DNA of 64,000 nt from Streptococcus himalayensis (lineage in GTDB: Bacteria; Bacillota; Bacilli; Lactobacillales; Streptococcaceae), in assembly GCF_001708305.1 (NCBI RefSeq), contig NZ_CP016953.1, positions 2,189,501 through 2,253,500 of the forward strand. Direction: 5' to 3'. The position numbers and the translations under genes were made by a program. The notes under the pieces are model-generated. The model saw only the letters and a list, made by a program, of their open reading frames with translations. It did no database searches and had not been told where the DNA came from. Below are positions 52,613 to 62,532 of this stretch, piece by piece (within the stretch, counting starts at the first letter, position 1; the number at the start of each line of letters is the position of its first letter).

Positions 52613-53655
52613 TATAATAAATGTTTCTCTCGTTTTTCAAAAACTTCTTTGGCCAACTCTACCAAACGCTCGATAAGATTTGGATAGCTGAGCCCCATAT
52701 TTTCCCATAGAAGAGGATACATGGACCACTGGGTGAAGCCCGGCATGGTATTTAGCTCATTGAGGAAAACCTCACCTTTTTTCGTGTAGAAGAAATCACA
52801 ACGCGATAAGCCTAAGCCCCCCAAGGTACGAAAGGCTATTTCTGCATTTGACCGCATAGTTGCGGCCACCTCATCAGAAATCTTAGCTGGAATATCCATG
52901 GTGATTTTATTATCAATATACTTGGCATCATAGTCATAAAAATCCACATCCTTGACCACTTCACCTGGCAAAGTGCTCTTCACATCGTAATTTCCAAGCA
53001 GTCCCACCTCAATTTCTCGAGCTTCCACCCCTTGTTCGACAAGGACGCGGCTATCATATTGAAAGGCAAGAGCCAGTGATTCACGGAGTTCTGCTTGATT
53101 TGTTGCCTTTGAAATACCGACACTAGAGCCCATATTGGATGGCTTGGTAAAGACAGGATAAGAAAGTTCCCTTTCGATTTCTAGGATTTTTTGATCCAGA
53201 TTATCCCCTTCAATCACCGCCACATAAGGAACTTGAGCAATACCAATTGACTCTAGCACGCGCTTGGTACTAATCTTATCCATGGCAACGCTTGAGGATA
53301 GCACATTTGTGCCAACATAGGGCATTTTTAAAACTTCTAAAAATCCTTGAATCGAGCCATCTTCGCCCATCGGACCGTGAAGAACGGGAAAGACCACCGC
53401 TCCCTTTTCATAAATATCACTAGGTTTAATTTCTTTATCCCAGTCAATGGTTTGATTAGTCATCAATTTCTCATCGCTAGGAGTTTGGTCAAATTCTTGG
53501 GTCTTAATAAACTGTCCTTGCTGAGTGATAAAATACGTTTTGACCAAGAATTTATCATAATTCACAGCCCGCATGACACTTTCTGCTGATAAGACAGACA
53601 CTTCTCGTTCTGCACTCCGCCCACCATAAAGCAGGATTAGGGTTTCTTTTGCCAT
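52612..53655 (-). CDS. ddl: D-alanine--D-alanine ligase
   Basis: 347 aa, ATP-grasp ligase. N-terminal [34 protein letters not shown]-site [13 protein letters not shown], and the C-terminal [17 protein letters not shown]. The binding-pocket Tyr/Phe that distinguishes D-Ala from D-Lac ligases was not evaluated. ATG at 53653-53655 chosen for AAAGGAGACAAAA upstream. Follows recR. Confidence 0.97.
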   Translation of the reverse strand: MAKETLILLYGGRSAEREVSVLSAESVMRAVNYDKFLVKTYFITQQGQFIKTQEFDQTPSDEKLMTNQTIDWDKEIKPSDIYEKGAVVFPVLHGPMGEDGSIQGFLEVLKMPYVGTNVLSSSVAMDKISTKRVLESIGIAQVPYVAVIEGDNLDQKILEIERELSYPVFTKPSNMGSSVGISKATNQAELRESLALAFQYDSRVLVEQGVEAREIEVGLLGNYDVKSTLPGEVVKDVDFYDYDAKYIDNKITMDIPAKISDEVAATMRSNAEIAFRTLGGLGLSRCDFFYTKKGEVFLNELNTMPGFTQWSMYPLLWENMGLSYPNLIERLVELAKEVFEKREKHLL

Positions 53656-53671
53656 TTTTGTCTCCTTTATA

Positions 53672-54268
53672 TTACAATTCTGTTCGGTTTTCAATTGCGC
53701 GAAGCAAGGTTACTTCATCTGCGTATTCGATGTCAGATCCGACGGCTAGTCCACGTGCCAAGCGGGTCACCTTGATGCCAGCTGGTTTGAGAACTCGTGA
53801 AATATACATCGACGTTGCCTCACCGTCTGCAGTGGCATTCGTTGCAACAATGACCTCTGTCACTTCACTATCCATCAACCGCTCAATCAAGCTCTTGAGG
53901 TTGATGTCATCAGGACCTATCCCATTCATCGGCGAAATCAAGCCGTGCAAAACATGGTACAAACCGTGATATTCTTGGATATTTTCCATAGCAGAGACAT
54001 CTCGACTATCTTCAACGATTAAAATCGTAGTTCGATCTCTTGACGTATCTTGGCAAATGGCACAAGGATCGTCATCGGTTAAATTCCCACAAATCGCACA
54101 ATAGGTCAACTCTCGTTTGGCTGAGAGTAAATTTTTCGCAAAATCATTGACATCATCATCACTCATCCCAATCGTGTAAAATGCCAGCCTTGTCGCTGTT
54201 TTAATCCCAATTCCGGGTAATTTTGAAAAGCTATCAATCAATTTAGCAATCGGTGTTGGATAAAGCAT
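53672..54268 (-). CDS. recR: Recombination protein RecR
   Basis: 198 aa. Helix-hairpin-helix [16 protein letters not shown]4 zinc finger [16 protein letters not shown], Toprim domain [17 protein letters not shown], and C-terminal [19 protein letters not shown]. Acts with RecF/RecO in gap repair. Between pbp2b and ddl, the common streptococcal order. Confidence 0.97.
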   Translation of the reverse strand: MLYPTPIAKLIDSFSKLPGIGIKTATRLAFYTIGMSDDDVNDFAKNLLSAKRELTYCAICGNLTDDDPCAICQDTSRDRTTILIVEDSRDVSAMENIQEYHGLYHVLHGLISPMNGIGPDDINLKSLIERLMDSEVTEVIVATNATADGEATSMYISRVLKPAGIKVTRLARGLAVGSDIEYADEVTLLRAIENRTEL

Positions 54269-54278
54269 AGCTTCCTTT

Positions 54279-56330
54279 CTAATTCATAGGGTGTTTGCTT
54301 TGGTAGAGGTTGATAATTTCCCGCGTCATCGTATGACTGACTGTTGAAGCTAGGTCTGTATTATGGGGAAAAACCACAGCTACTGCAATCTGAGGATTGT
54401 CACTTGGAGCGTAGGCGACCACGTTGGTATTGACAGCCTGCTGCCCTCCATTGACAAAGGTTTCGGCAGTTCCTGTTTTGGCACTGATAGACACCGCCTC
54501 GCCTTGGCCGATCGTCTTTCCGGTTGCAAAGCCATTTTCTCCATGAACTGTTCGATAAAATCCTTGCTGAATCAGCCCCATCTCTTCTGGAGTAATCGGA
54601 ACTCTCCCCATCTCCTTGGACTCCACTGTCGAAATCAAGTCTCCCAAGCCACCCGTTTCATTATTTCCATAGATGCCCTCAACCAAATGAGGGGCTACTC
54701 GTACGCCATTGTTAGCGACAGTAGCTGCATATTGAGCTAACTGCATAGGCGTGTAGTTGTCAAATTGTCCGAAGGCATTGGTTAAATAATTGGCAAAGGT
54801 AAAGTCTCTGGGAACAAAACCTTCTGATTCGCCTGGTAAATCAATCCCTGTTGAGGTTCCCAAGCCGTATGCCGCAAACGTTGCCCGCAATTTCTCCATA
54901 GAGGCATTCAAGTTGGTCAAATCGATCTTCATATTTTCCTGATAAGGTGTACCCATCAGAGCAAGAGCCAACTGCACCATATAGGTATTGGAAGAATATT
55001 CCAAGGCTTCTACCGCTGTAATTGGCCGCAGCCCATACTGCGTAAACCAAGAAGTGATGGGTTCTCCGCCTCCAAAAACGATGGGCTGATCTGTCAAGAC
55101 TTGATTGCCAGAAATCGCTCCATGCTCCCAGCCCGCACTCAGAGTTGCTCCCTTGACCACAGACCCTGGTACAAAGACATTGGTAATACTCCCTAGAGCA
55201 TCTGGCCGAACATCGCCTTTCTCTAGATCATGTTTCATGCCTGCCATCGCAAGAACGGCTCCTGTAGTTGGATTCATCGCCACGGCATAGACCCCTTCTG
55301 AATAGGTGGCATTGCCCGCTGCAATCTCCGAGGTCAAATGCTTTTTCAAAATCTCTTCGACCCCATTTTGGAAATCCAAATCAATGCTCAGTTTGATATT
55401 TGAGCCTTTCTCGCCTTCAGCAATCGTGTCTACACTCTCTAGATTTCCATTTTTATCCAAATGAATCTCCTTGACAGAGCGTTTTCCCTGCAAAAACTCT
55501 TCATAGGTCTTTTCTAAATAGCTCGTTCCCACGCGATCATTCAAAGAATAGCCTTTTTTCAGGTACTCTTTCGCTTCTTCTGCTGGCAATCCTGCCTTTT
55601 CACTAGAAACACTTCCGACAATCGAAGCTAGGCTAGTCTCTAAAACTTTTCTGTCCCACGAAACGGTAACACTGATGCCTGTTAATTCCTTACTCCTTGC
55701 AGCAAGATGCGCAACCTGCTCTGGACTCAAAGGATCCGTTTCCAGTATTCCTGTTTGGAAATTTGCAACCTTGTTCATCTGATTAAATAGAAAAATAACC
55801 TTTTTTTCTTGGTCTGAGTAGTGGAATTGCTTAGGATTAACACTCTCGACTGCCGCCTGATAAATCTCACTTTCTGGCAGCTGATTGCCATCGGTATCCA
55901 ATCGCTTCTGTTTTGGAAGTTTGGCGACCACACCCCGATACATGTCTGGATCTGCCAGATAATAATCAATTTGCTGGCGTTCTGTCACCTGAATATCTTT
56001 AACGCTGATATAAGATAAAAGCTTTTCTGCCAATTCCTTCATCTCAGCAGCCGTCATTTTATTGCTCCGCGTAAAGGAAACCACCTGCTTGGTCGTATTT
56101 TCCACCAAGGGTTTACCACTGGCATCATAGATTTGACCACGGACGGAACTGTGGCTGATTTTGAGCTGGCTGGCTGTTGCTAATTTTTTATTATAAAATT
56201 CTTGATTGAGAACCTGCATATAGCCCAAGCGTGCAAGTAAAATCCCAAACAAGATCATCACAATCCCAAAGAGTAAATTAAGTCGTTTGGGAATGGATGT
56301 CCTATCAAACTCTCGTTTTTTCGCTGTCAT
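54279..56330 (-). CDS. pbp2b: Penicillin-binding protein 2B (class B transpeptidase)
   Basis: 683 aa. Cytoplasmic start, one membrane anchor (about 19-38), PBP dimerisation domain, and transpeptidase with SVVK (active S390), SSN (446-448) and KTG (618-620). It is the essential elongation transpeptidase in streptococci. The residue after SSN is Thr (T449), the penicillin-susceptible type; pneumococcal low-affinity alleles often have Ala there. No mosaic signal can be judged without comparison. Confidence 0.95.
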   Translation of the reverse strand: MTAKKREFDRTSIPKRLNLLFGIVMILFGILLARLGYMQVLNQEFYNKKLATASQLKISHSSVRGQIYDASGKPLVENTTKQVVSFTRSNKMTAAEMKELAEKLLSYISVKDIQVTERQQIDYYLADPDMYRGVVAKLPKQKRLDTDGNQLPESEIYQAAVESVNPKQFHYSDQEKKVIFLFNQMNKVANFQTGILETDPLSPEQVAHLAARSKELTGISVTVSWDRKVLETSLASIVGSVSSEKAGLPAEEAKEYLKKGYSLNDRVGTSYLEKTYEEFLQGKRSVKEIHLDKNGNLESVDTIAEGEKGSNIKLSIDLDFQNGVEEILKKHLTSEIAAGNATYSEGVYAVAMNPTTGAVLAMAGMKHDLEKGDVRPDALGSITNVFVPGSVVKGATLSAGWEHGAISGNQVLTDQPIVFGGGEPITSWFTQYGLRPITAVEALEYSSNTYMVQLALALMGTPYQENMKIDLTNLNASMEKLRATFAAYGLGTSTGIDLPGESEGFVPRDFTFANYLTNAFGQFDNYTPMQLAQYAATVANNGVRVAPHLVEGIYGNNETGGLGDLISTVESKEMGRVPITPEEMGLIQQGFYRTVHGENGFATGKTIGQGEAVSISAKTGTAETFVNGGQQAVNTNVVAYAPSDNPQIAVAVVFPHNTDLASTVSHTMTREIINLYQSKHPMN

Positions 56331-56409
56331 ACCTTCCTCATACTGATTTTCTATCTATTCTATTTTACCACAAAAAAGAAAAAGAGAAGTAGACTTTCTT
56401 TGAAAATCC

Positions 56410-56476
56410 CACGACAAACACAGGAAGAAAATCATTCATTGGAAAAAACATGAAAATCGCAAATGATTGTCTTCAT
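56410..56476 (+). repeat. Family A remnant (internally deleted)
   Basis: Starts CACGACAAACACAGGAAGAA and continues AAATCATTCATTGGAAAAAA like the left 47 bp of family A. It then jumps to a short AATGATTGTCTTCAT that resembles the right end. About 67 bp. Confidence 0.6.
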
Positions 56477-56494
56477 CTCAAATTTCACCTCTTT

Positions 56495-56668
56495 TACTTA
56501 ACATCAAACAGATACCTATTTATTTTTGTTGTGAAATGAGATAGACTAAGTAAGCCAAACAGAATGATTTTTTAGCAGATGAACAGGATAGGTATAAAAA
56601 TAGGTTATTTAGGTTCGAACCATCTAAGAAAGTCGCAAAAATGCTAACTTTGATTTTGGATAAGTATG
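56495..56668 (-). repeat. BOX-like repeat family B, copy 3
   Basis: Inverted relative to copies 1 and 2. Shared blocks include CATCTAAGAAAGTCGCAAAA and GCTAACTTTGATTTT. The end TACTTAACATCAAACAG resembles the IS630 left end TACTTAACAAAAATCAAA. It sits between the family A remnant and the telA terminator. Confidence 0.65.
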
Positions 56669-56702
56669 ACCAATCATCTTTTTTCACCATCCCCTCCTCA
56701 CG

Positions 56703-56745
56703 AAAACAGGAAGTGAAAACGTCACCTCTCTTCACTTCCTGTTTT
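56703..56745 (-). terminator. Terminator of the xpaC-telA pair
   Basis: 15-bp stem AAAACAGGAAGTGAA / TTCACTTCCTGTTTT; the last bases overlap the approach to the telA stop. Confidence 0.88.
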
Positions 56746-56747
56746 AT

Positions 56748-58016
56748 TTATGACGACACTTCCTCATCAGAAACTTCTTTTTGCACTTCTTTTCCTTCAT
56801 TTAAGAGGGCAGCGATAATCTTTTGATCCCGTAATTTGACTGAGTCATTGATAACTTCAGCTGATTTAATGACCGCTGTTTCCAACTGTTGACGCTGTCT
56901 GCGACCATTTTCAATAGCTGCAATAATTCCTTGATTCTGTGCCACAAGACTCTCTGCCAACTTGGTGACAGAATCCATTGTCATAGTTGGATTTTGGGCT
57001 GATTTTTCCAAATTTGGAATAGCTTCCTTGCTCGTTTCCGCGAGCAGTTGGAGGGCAGCATTATTCGCATTGACAATCGCATCTGCTGTCATACCAGATT
57101 TGACCGACTGTTGGAGCATACCCAACTGAGCCAAGGAGAGCTTCATGGTCGGGATAGTATTGCGGCGGAGCATGCCTAACTTCTGCCGCATGTCCGAAGA
57201 CACCTTGACCAAGTTTCGCATCTGCGGCGTTGTTGCCCAGGCTACGTAGAGACGGCTCACATATTCTGTATGTTGCTGCTCCAAGGTATTAATGACCTCC
57301 GTCATTCGGGCCAATTCCTGCGATTTGACTTGGTAATCCACCGTAGTCGTATCAAGAGTAGCTATTTCTTCCTGTAAATGTGCTGCTTGTGCTGTCCCCT
57401 CTTGTTGAATGGCTTCCACAAAGGAAATGACCCCCACCAAATTCTCAATTGATTTGGTATTATCTTCAATGAGCATCTCAGCTGAAACAATATTGCGAAT
57501 CAAGCTCTCTTCCTGCTTGACGACTGTCGCTGCCATCGAGTCCATCTTTTGCTCAATATTTTTAGAATCAAAATAGAGTTCCTGTAAACTATTTTTCCCT
57601 TGGTGGAATAACTTTTGCAAGAGATTTGGTTTCTTATCCAACTCAGCTGGCTTAGCATCCTTATATTTGCTGACAAAGCCATTTAATTCTCGATTGGTTT
57701 GAAGCAAGAGCTCATCCACTTCAGGCAATTCTAATTTCTTTTGCTCTGCCAAAATGCGATTTACCGTCTGGTTTACCTCTTCAACCGCTCCTTGACCAAA
57801 GTCCAACAGGGCATTTTGATCGGTTACAAATTGCCCCAAAAGAGCTGGGGCTTTGCTAGCAATCGCCACCTGCTGCTCTGGTTTTAATTTTTCAAAAAAG
57901 GAAAGGGATTGTGGCTTTTCGTCAGTTGTGCTCGCTATAATCTCTGTCGTCTTATCTGTCTTGCTCAGACTACTAGCTGCAATCTGGTCAATATCAAAGT
58001 TAAATCCATCACTCAT
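56748..58016 (-). CDS. TelA-family toxic anion resistance protein
   Basis: About 422 aa, mostly alpha-helical, TelA/KlaA family (VEAIQQEGTAQAAHLQEEIATLD, LYVAWATTPQMRNLVKVSSDMRQKLGMLRRNTIPTMKLSL). The family was named from plasmid tellurite resistance; chromosomal copies are linked to envelope-stress tolerance. It overlaps the XpaC-like gene. Two adjacent ATG codons (58014-58016 and 58017-58019) share a GGAGGAG RBS, so the start is uncertain by one residue. Confidence 0.88.
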   Translation of the reverse strand: MSDGFNFDIDQIAASSLSKTDKTTEIIASTTDEKPQSLSFFEKLKPEQQVAIASKAPALLGQFVTDQNALLDFGQGAVEEVNQTVNRILAEQKKLELPEVDELLLQTNRELNGFVSKYKDAKPAELDKKPNLLQKLFHQGKNSLQELYFDSKNIEQKMDSMAATVVKQEESLIRNIVSAEMLIEDNTKSIENLVGVISFVEAIQQEGTAQAAHLQEEIATLDTTTVDYQVKSQELARMTEVINTLEQQHTEYVSRLYVAWATTPQMRNLVKVSSDMRQKLGMLRRNTIPTMKLSLAQLGMLQQSVKSGMTADAIVNANNAALQLLAETSKEAIPNLEKSAQNPTMTMDSVTKLAESLVAQNQGIIAAIENGRRQRQQLETAVIKSAEVINDSVKLRDQKIIAALLNEGKEVQKEVSDEEVSS

Positions 58017-58824
58017 CATCGTCTCCTCCGTCGTCTTTCGTCTTGTGCTTGATAATCCGCAAACTAATCTCAAAATCGCGCATATCCGCTTCATTGAGCT
58101 GCTTAAGCGTCTCATCTAAGTCCAGATCAAACTGCTTCATCGCATCCACCGCAGCTGCTATCCGCTCCTCAGCATGGTAATAATTCTTTGGTTCAGCCAG
58201 CATTTTCTGATACCCTTCCAAGATATCTTCAAATCGCTCCATCTGCATATGATGAACCGCCATCAATTCTTCCTTATTGCCACTTTCAGATTGCTCAATT
58301 TTCTCTGTAATGGTCTGATGGTCCACTCGAATATTGCGGATAATCTGCCGCACCTCCTCGGGCAAATCTGTATGAATAGCCTTTTGAGTAACATCTCCCA
58401 TTTTAGTCATGGTCGTAGCCATCTCTTCACGGACATTATCAATCTTCTCAAAAATACGCTTCGCCACTGCTGGCTCAATCTCAGACTTCAAACGCTCTGT
58501 CTGCCCTTCAATAGTGGTCAAATTGCTTTCAATGTCCTCTGCCAAACGCAGATAGCCAGTTTCATCACCCTTTTTTTCATAGGTTTCTAACCGCTTAATT
58601 TTTCGATCTGTACTTGCAATCAAGGTTTTCAAATCATCAATTTGAGTCGTCAATTGCAACTCTTGACCAGCCTTATTTTTCTTGTAGAGGAGATAGCCTC
58701 CACCTGCTAGACCTATAAGGATTAAAATCGGGATAAAATATTCCACAATCAAGCCAATCACAATTATAAAGGCTAGAAAAGCCCAGCCATTAAAGGAGCT
58801 CTTTGCATTCCTTCTTTTTGCCAT
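58009..58824 (-). CDS. XpaC-like protein (5-bromo-4-chloroindolyl phosphate hydrolysis family)
   Basis: 271 aa: two close membrane helices (about 12-45) then a long cytoplasmic helical domain with coiled-coil character (IDDLKTLIASTDRKIKRLETYEKK) and a C-terminal acidic DDGGDDDE. XpaC/YceG-type partners regularly precede telA, as here (overlap of 8 bp). Despite the family name, hydrolase activity is unproven. Confidence 0.82.
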   Translation of the reverse strand: MAKRRNAKSSFNGWAFLAFIIVIGLIVEYFIPILILIGLAGGGYLLYKKNKAGQELQLTTQIDDLKTLIASTDRKIKRLETYEKKGDETGYLRLAEDIESNLTTIEGQTERLKSEIEPAVAKRIFEKIDNVREEMATTMTKMGDVTQKAIHTDLPEEVRQIIRNIRVDHQTITEKIEQSESGNKEELMAVHHMQMERFEDILEGYQKMLAEPKNYYHAEERIAAAVDAMKQFDLDLDETLKQLNEADMRDFEISLRIIKHKTKDDGGDDDE

Positions 58825-58954
58825 ACACGCTCATCCATTTCTACCCAGTTTCTCTTGGTCATTCCTAGATTAGACCAAGATTTATTCCCTCTTATTCTAC
58901 CATAAAATCTTTAGAAAGCGTAGTCATTTTCCTAAGACCAGGAAAATTTCTTGG

Positions 58955-58986
58955 CAAAAAACAACCCTAACAGGTGTTAGGATTGT
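58955..58986 (-). terminator. Terminator of gpmA
   Basis: 12-bp stem ACAATCCTAACA-CC-TGTTAGGGTTGT on the minus strand, then TTTTTT. Confidence 0.88.
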
Positions 58987-58993
58987 CCTTTGA

Positions 58994-59686
58994 TTATTTA
59001 CCTAAATAATATTCAGATACTACATTCAATTTTTCGTCAAATTCGAAGACAAGTGGTGGGAAGTTTGGAATTTCCACATCCATGATTTCGTCATCTGACA
59101 AACCTTTGATATGTTTCACAAGAGCGCGGATTGAGTTTCCATGTGCCCCTACGAATACGTTTTTACCACCTTTTAACGCTGGAGCAATTTTATCTTCCCA
59201 GAATGGAAGGGCACGCTCAAGTGTTACTTTCAAGTTTTCAGCATCTGGAATTACTGAATCATCAAGGTGAGCATAACGACGGTCTGTATGTGCTGAATGC
59301 TCATCATCTTTTGCCATATCTGGAGGCAATACATCGTAAGAACGACGCCAGATGTGTACTTGCTCATCACCGAATTGTTCAGCTGCTTCTGCCTTGTTTT
59401 TACCAGTCAAACCACCGTAGTGACGCTCGTTCAAACGCCATGATTTTTCAACTGGAACCCACAATTGGTCTGCTGCTTCAAGAGCAAGGTTAGTTGTTTT
59501 AATCGCACGTTTCAAGACTGAAGTGTAGGCTTGGTCAAATTCGATACCAGCTTCTTTGATCAATTTACCAGCGTCGATTGCTTGTTGTGTCCCTTTTTCA
59601 GACAAGTCAACATCTGCCCAACCTGTGAAAAGGTTTGCTTTGTTCCATTCAGACTCACCGTGGCGAGCAAAGACTAATTTTACCAT
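58994..59686 (-). CDS. gpmA: 2,3-bisphosphoglycerate-dependent phosphoglycerate mutase
   Basis: 230 aa, glycolysis (3-PG to 2-PG). Phosphohistidine motif [10 protein letters not shown] (H9), [12 protein letters not shown], and the second His in [12 protein letters not shown]. Strong RBS and codon use typical of highly expressed genes. Monocistronic. Confidence 0.97.
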   Translation of the reverse strand: MVKLVFARHGESEWNKANLFTGWADVDLSEKGTQQAIDAGKLIKEAGIEFDQAYTSVLKRAIKTTNLALEAADQLWVPVEKSWRLNERHYGGLTGKNKAEAAEQFGDEQVHIWRRSYDVLPPDMAKDDEHSAHTDRRYAHLDDSVIPDAENLKVTLERALPFWEDKIAPALKGGKNVFVGAHGNSIRALVKHIKGLSDDEIMDVEIPNFPPLVFEFDEKLNVVSEYYLGK

Positions 59687-59798
59687 TTATTTGGTTCTCC
59701 TTTGATTTTTGAAAACTGCCATGCAGTTACTATTCTATTTTACAAAAATTTTTTCAAAAAATCTAGTCTAAACAAACGATAAAACGATTTCAGCTAGA

Positions 59799-60254
59799 TT
59801 ATTTCCCAGCACAATTCGGACAGATCCCATACATTAAAATCTGTGTTTTGGTCACTTGATAACCTGTCTGTGCCTCCACTTCACGTCTCAAATCAGGCAT
59901 TTCCCCATCTTCAAAATCCGCAATCCGTCCACAACTCTCACAAACAATGTTCAGATGTTCGTGTCCCATAAAATCAAAATAAGTCGTTTTATCGTTGCTG
60001 ATTTTGATTTCTTCCACAAATCCTTCTTCAATCAATACCTTAAGATTATTATAAACCGTCGCTAGACTCATACTTGGAAATTCTGGCAACAAATCCTGAT
60101 AAATCTTCTCTGCACTTGGATGTTCACGACTCTGAATCAGATAAGCAATCACAGCTTTTCTGGTTTCTGTAATCCGAATTCCCTTGTCTTTCAAATGTTG
60201 AATGACTTCCTGATAATCTTCTTGATGCCTGTCTACTATAAAATGACCTTCCAT
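59799..60254 (-). CDS. perR: Fur-family regulator, PerR-like
   Basis: 151 aa. Winged-helix DNA-binding half (RITETRKAVIAYLIQSREHPSAEKIYQDL, SLATVYNNLKVLIEEG), metal half with FDFMGHEHLNIVC, and two structural CxxC pairs (CESCG, CPNC). The Asp in TTYFDF, rather than Glu, suits iron-based peroxide sensing. In streptococci the single Fur-family protein is usually PerR, controlling peroxide and iron genes; whether it acts on the efe operon here is not shown. Confidence 0.85.
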   Translation of the reverse strand: MEGHFIVDRHQEDYQEVIQHLKDKGIRITETRKAVIAYLIQSREHPSAEKIYQDLLPEFPSMSLATVYNNLKVLIEEGFVEEIKISNDKTTYFDFMGHEHLNIVCESCGRIADFEDGEMPDLRREVEAQTGYQVTKTQILMYGICPNCAGK

Positions 60255-60283
60255 ATCTGCACCTACTCATTTCTTTCATGACT

Positions 60284-60289
60284 ATTATA
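60284..60289 (-). promoter_or_regulatory. Extended -10 promoter of the perR-like gene
   Basis: TGGTATAAT on the minus strand about 30 bp before the ATG. Confidence 0.6.
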
Positions 60290-60344
60290 CCATGAATAGG
60301 CAAGGGTGACTATCTCAAAGTTCTCAAATGTCCCAATCTAGCAC

Positions 60345-60660
60345 CTAAACTCCTCTGACAAGATGAGCAATATTGAAATTCTGCCCCCTATCATCAACCA
60401 TTTTCTGTAACACATAAAGGATTTTTTCTTTTGACAGGTTTCAATGCTATTTTTCTTCACTGCAAGAGCAATTCATCCATCTCCTCTCGTAATTTCAAGC
60501 TACTTTCTTCAAGCATTTTCTTCATATAATCTTCCAATTATACTCGAATATCTCCATAAAAAATCGCTTGTCCTTGCTTAATCTTACATGAAACAGTATC
60601 AATAAATCCAGTAGCTGTCCTACCTACACAAGTTTTTTGTGTTAATCTACTATTTTGGTT
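60345..60660 (-). pseudogene. Degraded gene remnant of unknown family
   Basis: Minus-strand reading gives NSRLTQKTCVGRTATGFIDT followed by VSCKIKQGQAIFYGDIRV, an in-frame TAA, then LEDYMKKMLEESSLKLREEM and a TGA. A frameshift then gives SKEKILYVLQKMVDDRGQNF to a final TAG. The run of protein-like sequence across stops suggests a decayed gene in this 676-bp gap. I do not recognise the family. Confidence 0.4.
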
Positions 60661-60673
60661 TTTCTTTTTTCTC

Positions 60674-60815
60674 TAATACTCATTTCAAAAACAGCTATCA
60701 CATATCTAAAAGCTCATTTTTGCTATAAAATGAAGTGGACTAAGTCAATCAAACATGATACTTTTTCAGTTAAGAAAGTCACAAAATCGCTAACTTTGAT
60801 TTTCATTGAGAATAA
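60674..60815 (-). repeat. BOX-like repeat family B, copy 4
   Basis: 142 bp. Right end reads inward TTATTCTCAATGAAAATCAA; left end TAATACTCATTTCAAAAACA. Shares AAAGTTAGCGATTTTG and the CATGTTTGATTGACTTAG block with the other copies. Best candidate for a complete element. Confidence 0.72.
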
Positions 60816-60873
60816 CTCGCTTCCAAAAAATAATGGTTGCTCCCATTTGCTCATAACTGCCTCAAAATACAAT

Positions 60874-60922
60874 AAAAAAGCCTACTGCATAAGCTCAAAA
60901 GCTTGATACAATAGGCTTTTTT
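60874..60922 (-). terminator. Terminator of hup
   Basis: Outer stem AAAAAAGCCTA / TAGGCTTTTTT, with inner AAGCT/AGCTT pairing; T-run on the minus strand. Confidence 0.85.
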
Positions 60923-60930
60923 CGATCAGA

Positions 60931-61206
60931 TTATTTTACAGCGTCTTTAAGAGCTTTTCCAGCTTTGAATGCTGGAACTTTAGAAGCTGCGATAGTGATT
61001 TCTTTACCAGTTTGTGGGTTGCGACCTTTACGGGCTGCACGCTCACGCACTTCAAAGTTACCAAAACCAATCAATTGTACTTTTTCACCAGCTGCAAGAT
61101 AATCAGCTACTGCTGCAAATACAGCATCAACTGCTGCTGCTGAGTCTTTCTTTGTCAATTCAGTAGCTTCAGCTACTTTTGCAATCAAATCTTGTTTGTT
61201 AGCCAT
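60931..61206 (-). CDS. hup: DNA-binding protein HU
   Basis: 91 aa nucleoid protein. Helical dimerisation half ([21 protein letters not shown]) and the beta-arm motif [20 protein letters not shown] with I/[15 protein letters not shown] at the end. Consensus promoter and strong GGAGG RBS suit high expression. Confidence 0.97.
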   Translation of the reverse strand: MANKQDLIAKVAEATELTKKDSAAAVDAVFAAVADYLAAGEKVQLIGFGNFEVRERAARKGRNPQTGKEITIAASKVPAFKAGKALKDAVK

Positions 61207-61242
61207 TGTTAATCCTCCAAAATAATTTATCTAACGAATACT

Positions 61243-61271
61243 ATAATATCTTAAAAACTCCCCTAGGTCAA
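61243..61271 (-). promoter_or_regulatory. Promoter of hup
   Basis: Minus-strand -35 TTGACC (61266-61271), 17-bp spacer, -10 TATTAT (61243-61248). Confidence 0.8.
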
Positions 61272-61313
61272 GCCTAAGATACGTTTTTTCAGTTTTTTTC
61301 AAAAATTCAGATT

Positions 61314-62147
61314 TTAGTCATAGCGGACCAAAACAGCCCAAGCATTTTCGCCTGTATGGGTCTGAATAATGGAGCCTGTTTCCAAAATTGCGATATCGTT
61401 TTCTACATAGGATTGTAGACTTTCTTTCATTTCATTGGCAAATTCTGGACCACCTGCATAGGAAATCCCAATCTCTGCAATCGTTTTACCAGTCAAAGAA
61501 TTTTCAAAGTCTGCTAGCCATCTCTTGAACGTTTTCACGCCACGTCCCTTTATAATCGGTTGCAATTCATGATTTTTCATTTGCATGACTACACGAATGT
61601 TTAGCAGTGAACTAAGCAAGCCTGTCACACGCCCGATACGGCCACCCTTTACTAGGTTTTCAAGAGTGGAAACACCGATATATAGTTCTGTTTTGTCTCG
61701 GACATCCTCGATTTTACTCAGAATATCCTCCAAGGAAGCTCCGGCCTTAGCCAACTTAGCAGCTTCAACAACTTGGAATTTCAAAGCTTGGTCTGTAAAA
61801 GAACTATCTAAAACCGTCACCTGACTATTGGCCAAAATCGCTCCTTGCCTAGCCGCTTCGACCGTTCCAGAGAGAGCATGTGACATGTGAATCGAGATGA
61901 TATGCTCGGCTTCTTCCCCCAAGGTTTCAAAAATCTCAGCAAAGACACCGACTGGAGGCTGACTTGTTTTGGGAAGGTTTTTACTTCCCTGCATGAGGCG
62001 GAGAAATTCACCTTCTTGCAAATTCGCATCCGAATAAACCACCCCATCCACCATGACCGATAAAGGAGCAATCGTAATTCCTAGCTCTTCCACTAACTGC
62101 GGTTCAATCGTGATAGACGAATCCGTTACAATTTTAATAGTTGTCAT
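61314..62147 (-). CDS. DegV-family fatty-acid-binding protein
   Basis: 277 aa. DegV fold: [79 protein letters not shown]. Members bind fatty acids and can act with fatty-acid kinase FakA (FakB role); no fakA is seen here. ATG at 62145-62147 with AGGAAAG upstream. A longer frame extends upstream through the promoter and is not real. Confidence 0.9.
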   Translation of the reverse strand: MTTIKIVTDSSITIEPQLVEELGITIAPLSVMVDGVVYSDANLQEGEFLRLMQGSKNLPKTSQPPVGVFAEIFETLGEEAEHIISIHMSHALSGTVEAARQGAILANSQVTVLDSSFTDQALKFQVVEAAKLAKAGASLEDILSKIEDVRDKTELYIGVSTLENLVKGGRIGRVTGLLSSLLNIRVVMQMKNHELQPIIKGRGVKTFKRWLADFENSLTGKTIAEIGISYAGGPEFANEMKESLQSYVENDIAILETGSIIQTHTGENAWAVLVRYD

Positions 62148-62180
62148 ATCTTTCCTACTTTTAAATGTTCTATCATCCTC

Positions 62181-62186
62181 ATTATA
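62181..62186 (-). promoter_or_regulatory. Extended -10 promoter of degV
   Basis: TGGTATAAT on the minus strand, about 33 bp before the ATG. The family A repeat lies 40 bp upstream of it. Confidence 0.6.
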
Positions 62187-62226
62187 CCAAAAAAATTGAT
62201 TTTTGGGTATCAAAGACTTATCTCTC

Positions 62227-62467
62227 CACGACAGACACATGAAGAAAATCATTCGTTGAAAAAGTTGTGAAAACAGCAAACTCCTACTTTGATAACCTTA
62301 TTGTAAAAAATTCGAAGGATTTTCGAGAAATTCTCTAGTTTTTCATTCTTTAATACTGCATGAAAGTTTCGCTTTCGGCAATTACGGGTCTGGATTTTCA
62401 ATATTTCAGAATAAAAAATCATATTTTAGAAATAATTTGGAAAAATTTTCTTCATGCGTTTGTCGGG
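62227..62467 (+). repeat. MITE-like repeat family A, copy 3, with 9-bp target duplication
   Basis: 241 bp, same orientation as copy 1. Starts CACGACAGACACATGAAG; right end read inward CCCGACAAACGCATGAAG. Flanked by perfect direct repeats TTATCTCTC (62218-62226 and 62468-62476; a following C extends the match to 10). This is the clearest evidence that the family has transposed. It fills most of the 385-bp degV/phosphatase gap. Confidence 0.88.
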
Positions 62468-62532
62468 TTATCTCTCCTATGCCTACTTCCACCATGTGAA
62501 AAAACAAAGTTAGGATAAAAGAGCCAGACACT

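Noticed and set aside
56520..56735. 71-aa minus-strand ORF after pbp2b
   Set aside because: Lies in the BOX-like repeat copy 3 and the telA terminator.
56748..58824. Dedicated tellurite resistance island
   Set aside because: The telA/xpaC pair is a common chromosomal operon; no ter genes or mobility signs around it.
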